The position numbers were made by a program, and so were the translations under genes. Source: Clostridia bacterium (GTDB taxonomy: Bacteria; Bacillota; Clostridia; Lachnospirales; Lachnospiraceae). Taken from it: DNA of 64,000 nucleotides. Positions within the stretch are counted from its first letter, which is position 1, and each line of letters opens with the position of its first letter. Of this stretch, positions 10,910 through 18,865 are shown piece after piece. Location of the stretch: the NCBI GenBank assembly GCA_910575245.1, contig CAJTEN010000010.1:62001-126000 (forward strand). Direction: 5' to 3'. A model generated the notes under the pieces. That model did not search any database, had not been told where the DNA came from, and was given only the letters and a program-made list of their open reading frames with translations.

Positions 10910-11350
10910 TTAATTACTCCTTTTTCCGGAAAGAATATAGTCAATTGCCATAAGATACCCGTCCAGGCCCTCTCCATAGATCTGTTTATCGCAGACGGGC
11001 GCGGTCACCGATACTCTTCTGAACTCTTCTCTCTCCATGATGTTGGAAATATGAATCTCCACCTTGGGTACCGTAACACTTGCCAGCGCATCCCGGATCG
11101 CATAGCTGTAATGGGTGTACGCCCCCGGATTGATTACAATCCCTTCCGTACCGTCAAAATAGGAGTCCTGGATCCTGTCAATGATGGCTCCTTCATGATT
11201 ACTCTGAAATACCTCAATCGTGCAATTCTCTTTTCTGCCCTTTTCTGCAATCAGCTGAAGCAGATAGTCATAGTCCTGTGTCCCGTAGACGCTCTTTTCC
11301 CTGATTCCCAGAAAATTAATGTTGGGTCCGTTAATCACTAATAGTTTCAT
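10910..11350 (-). CDS. aroQ: 3-dehydroquinate dehydratase, type II
   Basis: Third step of the shikimate pathway: dehydrates 3-dehydroquinate to 3-dehydroshikimate. The 146-residue length fits the dodecameric type II enzyme. Family motifs are NGPNINFLGIRE with the catalytic tyrosine of VYGTQDY, QSNHEGAIIDRIQ, and INPGAYTHYSYAIRDAL with the catalytic histidine. It is the last of three shikimate genes in transcription order aroE-aroK-aroQ. Confidence 0.97.
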   Translation of the reverse strand: MKLLVINGPNINFLGIREKSVYGTQDYDYLLQLIAEKGRKENCTIEVFQSNHEGAIIDRIQDSYFDGTEGIVINPGAYTHYSYAIRDALASVTVPKVEIHISNIMEREEFRRVSVTAPVCDKQIYGEGLDGYLMAIDYILSGKRSN

Positions 11351-11418
11351 CTTTATCCCATACCTTTCTTTTATTCCACGGATCTTTCACATGCATGCAC
11401 AAGCTGCACTGCCGCTGT

Positions 11419-11934
11419 TTAGACCCAATCCGACACCCGGGCTTCTATCTCATCCAGGATCTGCTCAAAGCTCTTACCGTCCACCTGAATGACCACATCG
11501 GCTGCTTTCCTGTAACAGCCATCCCTCTGTTCCATCAATGTCCTGATCTTCGTCTTCGGATCACTGTCCTGCAGAAGCGGCCTTGTTGTATCCCCCTTCA
11601 GCCTCTCATAGATCGTCTCTGCATCAGCCCGCAGATAAAATACCTTCCCCAGCTTATGCAGCAGCTTTCTGTTTTCTTCCCGAAGAGGCAGTCCGCCGCC
11701 TGCCGATATGATTTGATTACTCACGCTCTTTATCAGTTTATGCAGACAGGCGGTCTCCCTCTCCCTGAAGTATGGCTCTCCGTCCGTCGCAAAGATATCC
11801 GCTATCGTGCGCTTTTCTTCTCTCTCAATCTCCTTGTCTGTATCAATGACGGCCTTCCGAAGACGGTATGACAGTCTGAGACCGACGGTCGTCTTGCCAC
11901 AGCCCATAAATCCGATCAATATTACATTTCCCAT
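11419..11934 (-). CDS. aroK: Shikimate kinase
   Basis: Phosphorylates shikimate using ATP. The 171-residue protein opens with Walker A GFMGCGKTT, followed by the shikimate-binding DTDKEIE and the arginine-containing DGEPYFRERE, then GGGLPL. It sits between aroE and aroQ. A MITE inserted in a palindrome separates it from aroE, which may affect readthrough from aroE. Confidence 0.96.
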   Translation of the reverse strand: MGNVILIGFMGCGKTTVGLRLSYRLRKAVIDTDKEIEREEKRTIADIFATDGEPYFRERETACLHKLIKSVSNQIISAGGGLPLREENRKLLHKLGKVFYLRADAETIYERLKGDTTRPLLQDSDPKTKIRTLMEQRDGCYRKAADVVIQVDGKSFEQILDEIEARVSDWV

Positions 11935-11974
11935 CCGTACTTATGACTCCTTTATCTGCTGCCAAAACAAAATG

Positions 11975-12218
11975 TAACAGTTCAGCCTTCAATGTCATTA
12001 AGTTAAGCCGGACGCGCCTGACATGATAGGAATCTCCTAAGGACGCGCTTTCGCTCAGTTCCAAACGCAGCGGTACTAAATTCGTGAAAAACCTCATTAA
12101 GTACCGGCGTTTTCCAATGGCCCTCAGGAGAATCCTATCATATCAGACGCTGTGTATAGACTTAACTTAATGACATTGGTTCAGCCTTCGGCTTCCCTGT
12201 TACGGAATCTGCCCAAAA
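11975..12218. repeat. GTAACAGTTCAGCC palindrome split by a MITE (aroE-aroK)
   Basis: The uninterrupted form would be GTAACAGTTCAGCCTTC followed by GGCTTCCCTGTTAC and CGGAATCTGCCCA, as found near 42628. The MITE has entered after GTTCAGCCTT and duplicated those ten bases. The right part of the repeat overlaps the last codons and TAA stop of aroE. Confidence 0.75.
11990..12178. mobile_element. 189-bp MITE-like element, copy 2
   Basis: Perfect 18-bp terminal inverted repeats (CAATGTCATTAAGTTAAG) and a 10-bp target duplication GTTCAGCCTT at 11980-11989 and 12179-12188. It differs from copy 1 at two positions, so both insertions are recent or the sequence is conserved. Only flanking and structural evidence is available; no transposase gene lies in the window. 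Confidence 0.87.
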
Positions 12219-13072
12219 TATTCTTGCAGTTTCCCATAAATGATCTGTGTGTCTTCTTCCGGCACACGGATATCATTCCACAATTCATAAGCAATGATTC
12301 CCTGGTACAGAAGCATCTTAAGCCCGTTGTATGCCCTGCCCCCGCACTCCCTTACCAGACTCATGAACCTGGTCTCCCAGGGATTGTAGATCAGATCGAA
12401 GCCCGTATGGATTTTCTCATAAAAGGCTCTGTCAGAAATAACCACCTTATCATCCTGGGGAGCAAGGCCTACCGATGTCCCCTGAATAGCCAGATACTGC
12501 CCATCCGGTATCTTATCATATTCCTGTAGCAACATCGGGCAGATCACCTCTCTTCCTGCCACACGGTTCACTTCCTCTGCCACCTGCTTCGCTTTGTCCA
12601 GCGTCCGGTTCAGCATATACACCTGCTCTGCCCCTTTCATCGCGCACAGATGGGCCACTGCTCTTGCCGCTCCGCCGGCGCCAAGAAGAAGGATCCTCTC
12701 GCCCTCAATTCTGATCCCTTCACTTATCATGGCACGGTACAGCCCTTCCATGTCGGTATTATAACCCTTATAGCCGCCCGGTGTCCTGACAAGCGTATTC
12801 ACGGCGCCGATATTCTGTGCCATCGTATCGACTTCCTGCAGACAGGCAATCACCTCACTCTTATACGGCACCGTCACATTCAGACCCAAAATCTGCAGAG
12901 CATCAGCTCCCCTGACGGCATCCTGTATCCTGCCCGGCTCCACCGGAAATGGCACATACACCAGATCATGCCCGGTAAGTCCCGCCAGCGTATTATGTAT
13001 AACCGGGGACAGTGTATGTTCCACGGGATATCCGATCAATCCGCAAGTCCTTGTCTTTCCGTTTATTTCCAC
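12200..13072 (-). CDS. aroE: Shikimate dehydrogenase (NADP+)
   Basis: Reduces 3-dehydroshikimate to shikimate. The N-terminal substrate domain has LSPVIHN and NVTVPYK with the catalytic lysine, plus NTDMEG; the NADP-binding domain has LLGAGGAARAV and the NRT loop. 290 residues is normal. The GTG start is nine bases after AGGAGG. The final codons (G-Q-I-P) and the TAA lie inside a dispersed palindromic repeat, so the C-terminus appears to have been re-terminated by that repeat. Confidence 0.96.
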   Translation of the reverse strand: MEINGKTRTCGLIGYPVEHTLSPVIHNTLAGLTGHDLVYVPFPVEPGRIQDAVRGADALQILGLNVTVPYKSEVIACLQEVDTMAQNIGAVNTLVRTPGGYKGYNTDMEGLYRAMISEGIRIEGERILLLGAGGAARAVAHLCAMKGAEQVYMLNRTLDKAKQVAEEVNRVAGREVICPMLLQEYDKIPDGQYLAIQGTSVGLAPQDDKVVISDRAFYEKIHTGFDLIYNPWETRFMSLVRECGGRAYNGLKMLLYQGIIAYELWNDIRVPEEDTQIIYGKLQEYFGQIP

Positions 13073-13148
13073 TGCTCATAACCTCCTGTTCTGCGGCAGT
13101 CCGTATCCGCCGCAACGCCGCACAGAGCCCCTGACGTCCTTATGCCGC

Positions 13149-13670
13149 TTATTTCACATCGCAGTATCGCCCTTTGGATCTTTTATAGCAAAAGAGCACG
13201 ATCCGCTCCAGTCTGCGCTTCAATATAATCTGTATCTCCTCTCTCGGATGGATCGGTTTCACCAGCCAGGTTCTGATCCCCGCCTTCTTCGCACCCCACA
13301 CGTCTGTAAAGAGCTGGTCTCCCACAAACATCGTTGTCTCCGGCTTCGTATGCATCAGTTCCATCGCCTTGCGGTAGTTTCGGGGCGACGGCTTCCCCGC
13401 CTTATAAATATAGCGTGAATGTACCGCATCATTAAACAGCTTTACCCGCGGTTCCTTATTATTGGAAAGCAGTATACTCTCATACCCGATCTTCTCAAGC
13501 CGCCGGAATAATTCGATACTGCGCCTGTCTGCCGGCGCGCCGTGCGGTACCAGTGTATTATCGATATCAAAAATAACCCCCCGATACCCTTCCCTGTATA
13601 ACTGTTCAAAATCAATCTCATAAGCAGACTCCAGATACACATCCGGATAAAAACGCTCTAACCATGTCAT
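13149..13670 (-). CDS. yqeG: YqeG-type HAD phosphatase
   Basis: HAD IIIA hydrolase of 173 residues. Motif I is FDIDNTLVPHG (nucleophile aspartate), motif II falls at SNN, the conserved lysine at KAGKPSPRNY and motif III at GDQLFTDVWGAKKAG. Homologues in yeast (Gep4) and plants dephosphorylate phosphatidylglycerol phosphate, so that is the likely role. It lies just upstream of aroE, as in many Firmicutes where yqeG heads a small operon with aroE. Confidence 0.88.
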   Translation of the reverse strand: MTWLERFYPDVYLESAYEIDFEQLYREGYRGVIFDIDNTLVPHGAPADRRSIELFRRLEKIGYESILLSNNKEPRVKLFNDAVHSRYIYKAGKPSPRNYRKAMELMHTKPETTMFVGDQLFTDVWGAKKAGIRTWLVKPIHPREEIQIILKRRLERIVLFCYKRSKGRYCDVK

Positions 13671-13795
13671 CCAATCACTCCTAACCTTCTGCCGGCCATC
13701 ACGGCAGCCTCCATCTTCCTGACAGTCTGCAATGGCATTCTGCAGTCCTACTTATCATAACAAAACCTCTCCCTATTATGCAAGAGATATTACAT

Positions 13796-13824
13796 CAAAA
13801 AGCAGGAGACGGATCTCCTGCTTT
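13796..13824 (-). terminator. Terminator after the small membrane protein
   Basis: AAAGCAGGAGA and TCTCCTGCTTT form an 11-bp stem; the minus strand continues TTTTTGATG. Confidence 0.8.
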
Positions 13825-13853
13825 CACAAATAAAAACATTTAAATATCACCTG

Positions 13854-14123
13854 TTATAGTTTCTTCACAATCCGATTATACCTCGCCGTAAACGCAACAC
13901 GCAGAATACTGCACACAAGCATCAGCGCAATATCCCACAGCAAAAACGCATATGCCTTACCGGAAAAGGCTTCATACCATACCGCCCCGTCCCACATCTT
14001 GTTCCCGAAGAAAAGAACCAGAAGGATCAGCAGCGCTATGATCATGAAAAACCATCTGAAACCATTCGCTATTGTCATCGGCACACTTGCTTTTGCAACA
14101 ATTTCCTTCTCCTGCTCTGTCAT
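13854..14123 (-). CDS. Small two-helix membrane protein, unknown function
   Basis: 89 residues. After a charged N-terminus (MTEQEKEIV) come two hydrophobic helices, about residues 20-40 (FFMIIALLILLVLFF) and 58-75 (AFLLWDIALMLVCSIL), then a basic tail (RYNRIVKKL). No family is recognised. The ATG follows GGGAG by five bases. It lies between nrdR and yqeG and ends in a strong terminator, so it may be the last gene of the nrdR unit. Confidence 0.65.
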   Translation of the reverse strand: MTEQEKEIVAKASVPMTIANGFRWFFMIIALLILLVLFFGNKMWDGAVWYEAFSGKAYAFLLWDIALMLVCSILRVAFTARYNRIVKKL

Positions 14124-14194
14124 AGATACTCCCATCTCTTTCGTAACCGTCCGGATCCCCCTCCGTATCCTTACCGGCAGCGTATTATGTCAAC

Positions 14195-14647
14195 CTAATT
14201 CTCCAGCACCTTCTTAAGCTCATCCATAAAAGTATTTATGTCCTTAAATTCCCGGTATACAGATGCAAACCTTACATAAGCGACAGCCTCCAAATCCTTC
14301 AGCTTATTCATGACGAGCTCACCAACCACCTGGCTTGGTATCTCTTTCTCCTCCATGTTGAAGATCTCCGTCTCCACCTCTTCCACCAGCCGGTTGATCT
14401 GATTGGCACTGATCGGCCTCTTGTGGCAGGCGCGCAGAATACCGGCCTCGATCTTAGCCCGGTCATAAGTCTCCCTGTTATCATCTTTCTTAATTATGAT
14501 GAGCGGAATCGTCTCCACCTTCTCATAAGTGGTAAAACGCTTGTCACACTCATCACAGACACGCCTTCTCCGAATAGAATTATTATCCTCCGCCGGGCGG
14601 CTGTCGATCACTCTCGTATTCTCATGTCCACAAAAAGGGCATTTCAT
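14195..14647 (-). CDS. nrdR: Transcriptional repressor NrdR
   Basis: Represses ribonucleotide reductase genes in response to the dATP/ATP balance. The 150-residue protein has the N-terminal zinc ribbon (CPFCG...CDEC) and an ATP-cone domain (VETIPLIIIKKDDNRETYDRAKIEAGI). The ATG (MKCPFCGHEN) follows GGAGGAGG by nine bases; 24 upstream in-frame codons belong to the 5' leader. A consensus promoter lies about 100 bases upstream. Confidence 0.97.
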   Translation of the reverse strand: MKCPFCGHENTRVIDSRPAEDNNSIRRRRVCDECDKRFTTYEKVETIPLIIIKKDDNRETYDRAKIEAGILRACHKRPISANQINRLVEEVETEIFNMEEKEIPSQVVGELVMNKLKDLEAVAYVRFASVYREFKDINTFMDELKKVLEN

Positions 14648-14746
14648 CAGGAACAACCTCCTCCGTGTCGCTATCTGGTCCGTGCAGCATTTATAACACC
14701 CGATATCAAAATACTGCATATCATCTTATTCGCAGTAACTATTGCT

Positions 14747-14775
14747 ATTATAGGTGAATTTTATAATTATGTCAA
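14747..14775 (-). promoter_or_regulatory. nrdR promoter, exact consensus
   Basis: TTGACA, a 17-base spacer and TATAAT on the minus strand: both hexamers match the sigma-A consensus perfectly. No obvious paired NrdR boxes overlap it, so autoregulation is not evident. Confidence 0.8.
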
Positions 14776-14790
14776 CTTTTTTATGGAAAC

Positions 14791-15024
14791 CTACACACAA
14801 ATATCCACAATAATGATATCCGGCCCGATCTGCTTAATATCCTTATAACAGATGACATAGTTGGAATCACTTCCAAATAAACCGCACCATTTATTCTCTC
14901 CCGGAATGATCAGTTTAAAAATCTGTCCGGTACATTCATCAAATTCGAAGTCTGTCACTCTGCCCAGTTTCTGACAGTTTTTCAGATTGATCACTTCTTT
15001 TTTCTTTAATTCTGAAAATAACAT
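14791..15024 (-). CDS. YlmC/YmxH family sporulation protein (PRC-barrel)
   Basis: 77 residues with the short beta-rich PRC-barrel pattern: LKKKEVINLKNCQKLGRVTDFEFDECTGQI, then LIIPGE and a C-terminal IGPDIIIVDI. YlmC/YmxH proteins are conserved in spore formers and are induced in sporulation, but their biochemical role is unknown. The ATG is five bases after GGAGAGG, and both lie in one arm of an inverted repeat that could hide them. Confidence 0.85.
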   Translation of the reverse strand: MLFSELKKKEVINLKNCQKLGRVTDFEFDECTGQIFKLIIPGENKWCGLFGSDSNYVICYKDIKQIGPDIIIVDICV

Positions 15025-15081
15025 AGGAACCTCTCCGGGCTTTTTATTATTAAATGCATATGCCCTAAAAAAGGTTCCTAT
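15023..15081 (-). promoter_or_regulatory. Inverted repeat covering the ylmC ribosome site and start
   Basis: ATAGGAACCT and AGGTTCCTAT form a perfect 10-bp stem, with GGGC/GCCC pairing further in. On the minus-strand RNA the 3' arm includes part of the Shine-Dalgarno region and the first two bases of the ylmC ATG. A TTTTTT tract lies inside the loop side of the 5' arm. Confidence 0.55.
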
Positions 15082-15101
15082 TCCTGAAAGATAAAATTCT
15101 G

Positions 15102-16073
15102 CTATTCTACGGAAACATAATCCTGAAATACGTATCCGGCCGATCCGTCCTCCAATTCAATCTCGTACCAGGTCCCGTCGCCCACACTGCCATGACAGGG
15201 ATAAGTCTCTCCTGCTTTCGCCACTCTCAAGACATTGGTGCCGGTGGTACTCGGCTCATCACGCACATTTACATTAGATACAATCGTAAGGGTATAACTG
15301 CCCTGTACCTCTTCTCCTGTATCTCTGACATCCTGTGCTTCCTCCTGTCCTTCTTCCTGAATCTGGTTCTCTGCTTCCTCTCCCTGCTCCGAAGCATTCT
15401 CATAATTCCTGGGTACATACTGTCTGTAAAGCTGGAAGCCCAGAACGGCAACTACGACCAGCAGCACGCAGCCTGCCACGATTGTCATAATGGTAATTGC
15501 GTCGATTCCTTCCTCATCATCGTCCCAATCGTCATCCTCCCAGTCATCATCCTCTTCCCAGATTTCTTCCTGATAAACAGGCTTCCTCTTACGGGGAGGC
15601 GGCGCCGGAACAGAATCCTGTCTCTTCTTAGCGGTTGTCCCTCCCGAACTGCTCCTGCCGGACTTGCTGCCTGTAATTTCCTTTCTCTCTGTCGTCCTGC
15701 CGGACGACCCGCTTCTGGAAGATGCCGCTCTTTCTGATGCACTTCCGGAAGAACCGCGTCTCACCGGCTCCCTCTCCTCCGAAACCGTCCTGCGCGGCCC
15801 AGGCTGTGTTCTGCGCGCCTTAATTTCTGCTTCTGTCTCAGAAAGAATATTCCTCTCGATCGCTTCGATCGGAATATCCAATGTCTCATCGGACACGGCA
15901 GGCGCGCTTCTCTTACCCCCTACGGCTCTGCCGCATCCAGGGCAGAACCGGACATTGTCCCGCAGGAGTTCACCGCAGTCCGGACATCTCTTTTCTTTTA
16001 TCACTCGGGCACCGCATTTCGAGCAAAACTGATCGGTCTCCATCAAGCGGGCGCCACATTTGGTACATATCAT
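15102..16073 (-). CDS. Double zinc-ribbon membrane protein with C-terminal SH3 domain
   Basis: 323 residues. The N-terminus has two zinc ribbons (CTKCG...CSKCG and CPDCG...CPGCG, residues 3-50). There follows a long Ser/Arg/Gly-rich disordered segment, an acidic patch (EEDDDWEDDDWDDDEEG, about 175-190), one membrane helix (about 195-215) and an extracellular SH3b domain (VNVRDEPSTTGTNVLRVAKAG). The zinc ribbons would be cytoplasmic and the SH3 domain outside. This is a common Lachnospiraceae architecture; the function is unknown, with envelope sensing plausible. Confidence 0.85.
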   Translation of the reverse strand: MICTKCGARLMETDQFCSKCGARVIKEKRCPDCGELLRDNVRFCPGCGRAVGGKRSAPAVSDETLDIPIEAIERNILSETEAEIKARRTQPGPRRTVSEEREPVRRGSSGSASERAASSRSGSSGRTTERKEITGSKSGRSSSGGTTAKKRQDSVPAPPPRKRKPVYQEEIWEEDDDWEDDDWDDDEEGIDAITIMTIVAGCVLLVVVAVLGFQLYRQYVPRNYENASEQGEEAENQIQEEGQEEAQDVRDTGEEVQGSYTLTIVSNVNVRDEPSTTGTNVLRVAKAGETYPCHGSVGDGTWYEIELEDGSAGYVFQDYVSVE

Positions 16074-16154
16074 CTCTGTCTCACCTCATCCTGTTCCCCT
16101 CTGGCATGAGCTTACAGAATCCCTTTCACACATAGCCATGGTTTCTCTCATAAT

Positions 16155-16183
16155 AATGTACCAGAAAAACCTCATTTTGTAAA
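16155..16183 (-). promoter_or_regulatory. Candidate promoter of the zinc-ribbon/SH3 gene
   Basis: TTTACA, a 17-base spacer and TACATT on the minus strand, about 80 bases before the start codon. The remainder of the divergent gap to sigG shows no clear sigma-F type promoter. Confidence 0.45.
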
Positions 16184-16305
16184 ACAATACACAAAGATTT
16201 TTCCTTAATTTTTCATGAATAATTCCTGATGATTCGTACATCCTTGTTAGAAAAGATATTACGCCGGAAAGGGAAATACAAGAGTGCGTAGAAATGAGGT
16301 AAAAT

Positions 16306-17085
16306 ATGGTACAGGGTAAAGTAGAAATCTGCGGTGTCAATACATCCAAGCTGCCGCTTCTCAAGAACACTGAAAAGGAAGAATTGTTCAAACGGATCGG
16401 GAACGGCGATGCCGCTGCCCGTAAAGAATATATTAACGGCAATCTCCGTCTTGTCTTAAGTGTAATCAAACGATTTCATTCCAGCAATGAAAATGTCGAT
16501 GATCTGTTTCAGATTGGCTGTATCGGCCTGATTAAAGCCATCGACAATTTCGACAGTTCTCTCAATGTAAAATTCTCCACCTATGCGGTTCCCATGATCG
16601 TAGGCGAGATCAGACGTTATTTAAGAGATGCAAACAGTATCCGTGTGTCCCGTTCCCTCAAGGACACCGCCTATAAGGCCATATATGCCAAAGAACATCT
16701 CACCCGCATCAATTCCAAGGAACCCACCGTCACAGAGATTGCCGCCGAAATCGGTGTGGCAAAGGAGGATATCGTCTATGCCCTGGATGCCATCCAAAGC
16801 CCTATGAGTCTATACGAACCCGTCTATACCGACGGCGGAGATACTCTTTACGTTATGGATCAGATCAGTGACAAGAAGAACCGGGAGGAAACCTGGGTAG
16901 AACACATCTCCTTAAGCGAAGCCATGAAGAAGCTCAGTGAACGGGAACACGAAATCATCACCCTGCGCTTTTTTGAGGGGAAGACGCAGATGGAAGTCGC
17001 CAACAAGATAGGTATCTCCCAGGCTCAGGTGTCCCGTCTGGAAAAAAACGCCCTAAAAACAATGCGTATGTATCTGACCGCTTAG
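16306..17085 (+). CDS. sigG: RNA polymerase sporulation sigma factor SigG
   Basis: Late forespore sigma factor, 259 residues. The N-terminal KVEICGVNTSKLPLL is the SigG hallmark. Region 2 (NLRLVLSVIKRF, DDLFQIGCIGLIKAIDNFD, FSTYAVPMIVGEIRRYLRD), region 3 and region 4 (LSEREHEIITLRFFEGKTQMEVANKIGISQAQVSRLEKNAL) are complete. It is convergent with sigE, whereas in Bacillus spoIIGA-sigE-sigG are co-directional. The start is preceded by GAGGT. Confidence 0.97.
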   Translation: MVQGKVEICGVNTSKLPLLKNTEKEELFKRIGNGDAAARKEYINGNLRLVLSVIKRFHSSNENVDDLFQIGCIGLIKAIDNFDSSLNVKFSTYAVPMIVGEIRRYLRDANSIRVSRSLKDTAYKAIYAKEHLTRINSKEPTVTEIAAEIGVAKEDIVYALDAIQSPMSLYEPVYTDGGDTLYVMDQISDKKNREETWVEHISLSEAMKKLSEREHEIITLRFFEGKTQMEVANKIGISQAQVSRLEKNALKTMRMYLTA

Positions 17086-17114
17086 GAAATCTCCTCCGAA
17101 ACCAGGACATATGC

Positions 17115-17152
17115 ACGAAAGGTGCCGGAATTTACTCCCGGCACCTGTTTCC
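17115..17152. terminator. Bidirectional terminator between sigG and sigE
   Basis: AGGTGCCGG and CCGGCACCT form a 9-bp stem with A-rich and T-rich flanks on both sides, serving the convergent genes. Confidence 0.8.
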
Positions 17153-17156
17153 TTAC

Positions 17157-17897
17157 TCAACTCTCCTTACTCATCTCCTTCTTCAGCCTGCGCATGATCT
17201 TCTTCTCCAGACGGGATATGTAGGACTGCGATATCCCCAGAAGTTCAGCCACTTCTTTCTGCGTCAGTTCCTGCCCGTCCACACTGCCCAGCCCGAAGCG
17301 CAGTTTTATGATTGTCTGTTCCCGCTCCGAAAGTTTCGTAATCGCTTTGACTAACAGTTTACGTTCTACCTCATTCTCAATGTCCTTATAAATCACGTCT
17401 TCATCCGTTCCCAAAATATCCGAGAGCAGCAGTTCATTGCCGTCCCAGTCCACGTTGAGCGGTTCGTCTATGGACACCTCCATCTTGTGCTTACTGTTTC
17501 TTCTCAGGTACATTAAGATTTCATTCTCAATACAGCGCGAAGCATATGTGGCAAGTTTGATATTTTTGCCGGGATTAAAGGTGTTGATAGACTTGATCAG
17601 GCCGATCGTTCCTATGGATATCAGGTCTTCCACTCCCACGCCCGTATTATCGAACTTCTTGGCAATATACACAACCAGACGCAGATTGTGCTCTATCAGG
17701 ATTGCCTTGGCCTCTTCTTCATATTCCGTGCCAAGGTCACTTATGATCTCATTCTCCTTCTCACTCTCAAGCGGCGGCGGCAGTACCTCCGTTCCACCTA
17801 TGTAATGAATATCTCCCTGCCTTGTCATAAGGAATCTCGTATCCTTATGTACCATTCTGAATTGAACCTTGCCGGGAATTGCCACTTTTAAAACCAT
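17157..17897 (-). CDS. sigE: RNA polymerase sporulation sigma factor SigE (pro-form)
   Basis: First mother-cell sigma factor, 246 residues. The N-terminal stretch before [12 protein letters not shown] would be the pro-sequence removed by SpoIIGA. Region 2 ([50 protein letters not shown]) and region 4 ([16 protein letters not shown]...[25 protein letters not shown]) are intact. It follows spoIIGA by 11 bases and is co-transcribed with it. Confidence 0.97.
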   Translation of the reverse strand: MVLKVAIPGKVQFRMVHKDTRFLMTRQGDIHYIGGTEVLPPPLESEKENEIISDLGTEYEEEAKAILIEHNLRLVVYIAKKFDNTGVGVEDLISIGTIGLIKSINTFNPGKNIKLATYASRCIENEILMYLRRNSKHKMEVSIDEPLNVDWDGNELLLSDILGTDEDVIYKDIENEVERKLLVKAITKLSEREQTIIKLRFGLGSVDGQELTQKEVAELLGISQSYISRLEKKIMRRLKKEMSKES

Positions 17898-17908
17898 CTT
17901 TGTTCCTC

Positions 17909-18721
17909 CTAGTCTTCTAATAACCGGGGGTGGAGTATCATCTGACAGACGCTCTCTTCTGAGATTCCCGTATCACAAATTGCCAGAATAATATGTTCTT
18001 TTCTAATCTTCCTGCCCTGCTCCTCTACAACCAGTTCCGGCAGTTCATAGGCATGCAGGATGCCGCTCTCTTTTCCTACGCTCCTAAAAGGAATCGCATG
18101 ATACTTTTCCGGCCTGAAGCAGGAAGATATCTCTTCTGCCAATTTCCTGCCAATAATACACACGGGAGCCCCGCTGACAGGATCAGACAGTTGATTGCCT
18201 GTATCAATGAATGCCTTCACCGGTATGCTTCGCTGCAGATTCGGAACATATATGAATACAGTCCTCTGACAGCTTGCTCTCCTGCGCTGAAGGCTGTCTA
18301 CAATCTTTACAAGAACACGATACGCCAAATAACCTGACACAAGTGTCACACACATACTGCTTCCGCTGTTCAGAAATGTTCTGAGACGGTTCAGAATCCA
18401 TATCATAATGCTTCCTGAAAAAAACCCACAGCCAGCCATGACCAGACTTCCATGGAGCAAACTTCTTCTGTGACAGATTCGAAAAGTAATACATAACATG
18501 CACATACTGACAGGGACAGTGGCTGTAAGAATTCTGGCTCCCATCGTCCCGGCCGGAACAAGGATCACCATACAGACCATCAGTGCCCCGACCGCTGCTC
18601 CAAACCAGATTCTTCTATGCGTGGCAGTACATCCAAGAATCTTACCGGCCAGAGACAACAGATACAGGTTACTTGTCATCTGCAGAATGAAAACACTGTC
18701 AAGATACAATTTGTAATACAC
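17909..18721 (-). CDS. spoIIGA: Sporulation sigma-E processing protease SpoIIGA
   Basis: Membrane aspartic protease that cleaves pro-SigE when triggered across the septum by SpoIIR. 270 residues: about five membrane helices in the first 150, then a cytoplasmic protease domain with the active-site motif [14 protein letters not shown]. Its stop is 11 bases from the sigE start. Shine-Dalgarno GGAGGTGAG precedes the ATG. Confidence 0.93.
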   Translation of the reverse strand: MYYKLYLDSVFILQMTSNLYLLSLAGKILGCTATHRRIWFGAAVGALMVCMVILVPAGTMGARILTATVPVSMCMLCITFRICHRRSLLHGSLVMAGCGFFSGSIMIWILNRLRTFLNSGSSMCVTLVSGYLAYRVLVKIVDSLQRRRASCQRTVFIYVPNLQRSIPVKAFIDTGNQLSDPVSGAPVCIIGRKLAEEISSCFRPEKYHAIPFRSVGKESGILHAYELPELVVEEQGRKIRKEHIILAICDTGISEESVCQMILHPRLLED

Positions 18722-18745
18722 ATCTCACCTCCGTGCTTCTGCTTT

Positions 18746-18779
18746 ATTATAAGGAACCTGAAGTGAATATTCTGTCGTA
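18746..18779 (-). promoter_or_regulatory. spoIIGA-sigE promoter with a Spo0A-box-like site
   Basis: A perfect TATAAT lies about 25 bases upstream of spoIIGA with no -35 hexamer at 17 bases. TGTCGTA, one base from the Spo0A box TGTCGAA, is centred some 27 bases further upstream. B. subtilis spoIIG has the same kind of Spo0A-activated sigma-A promoter, so this assignment is by analogy. Confidence 0.5.
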
Positions 18780-18818
18780 ACCGGGGAGCATTTCCAATAT
18801 TTTTAAAGACAGATAGCA

Positions 18819-18847
18819 ACAAAAAACCACAGGATATTCTCCTGTGG
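18819..18847 (-). terminator. ftsZ terminator
   Basis: On the minus strand CCACAGGA pairs with TCCTGTGG and is followed by TTTTTTG, separating ftsZ from spoIIGA. Confidence 0.85.
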
Positions 18848-18865
18848 TCCTGTCCGTTCTGTCTC

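Noticed and set aside
16195..16305. A sigma-F or sigma-G promoter upstream of sigG
   Set aside because: I searched for GYATA and GGNNANNNT spaced correctly and found no convincing pair.
16086..16469. A 127-codon minus-strand frame overlapping the start of sigG
   Set aside because: It runs through the divergent promoter region and the N-terminus of sigG; composition is non-coding and no ribosome site is present.
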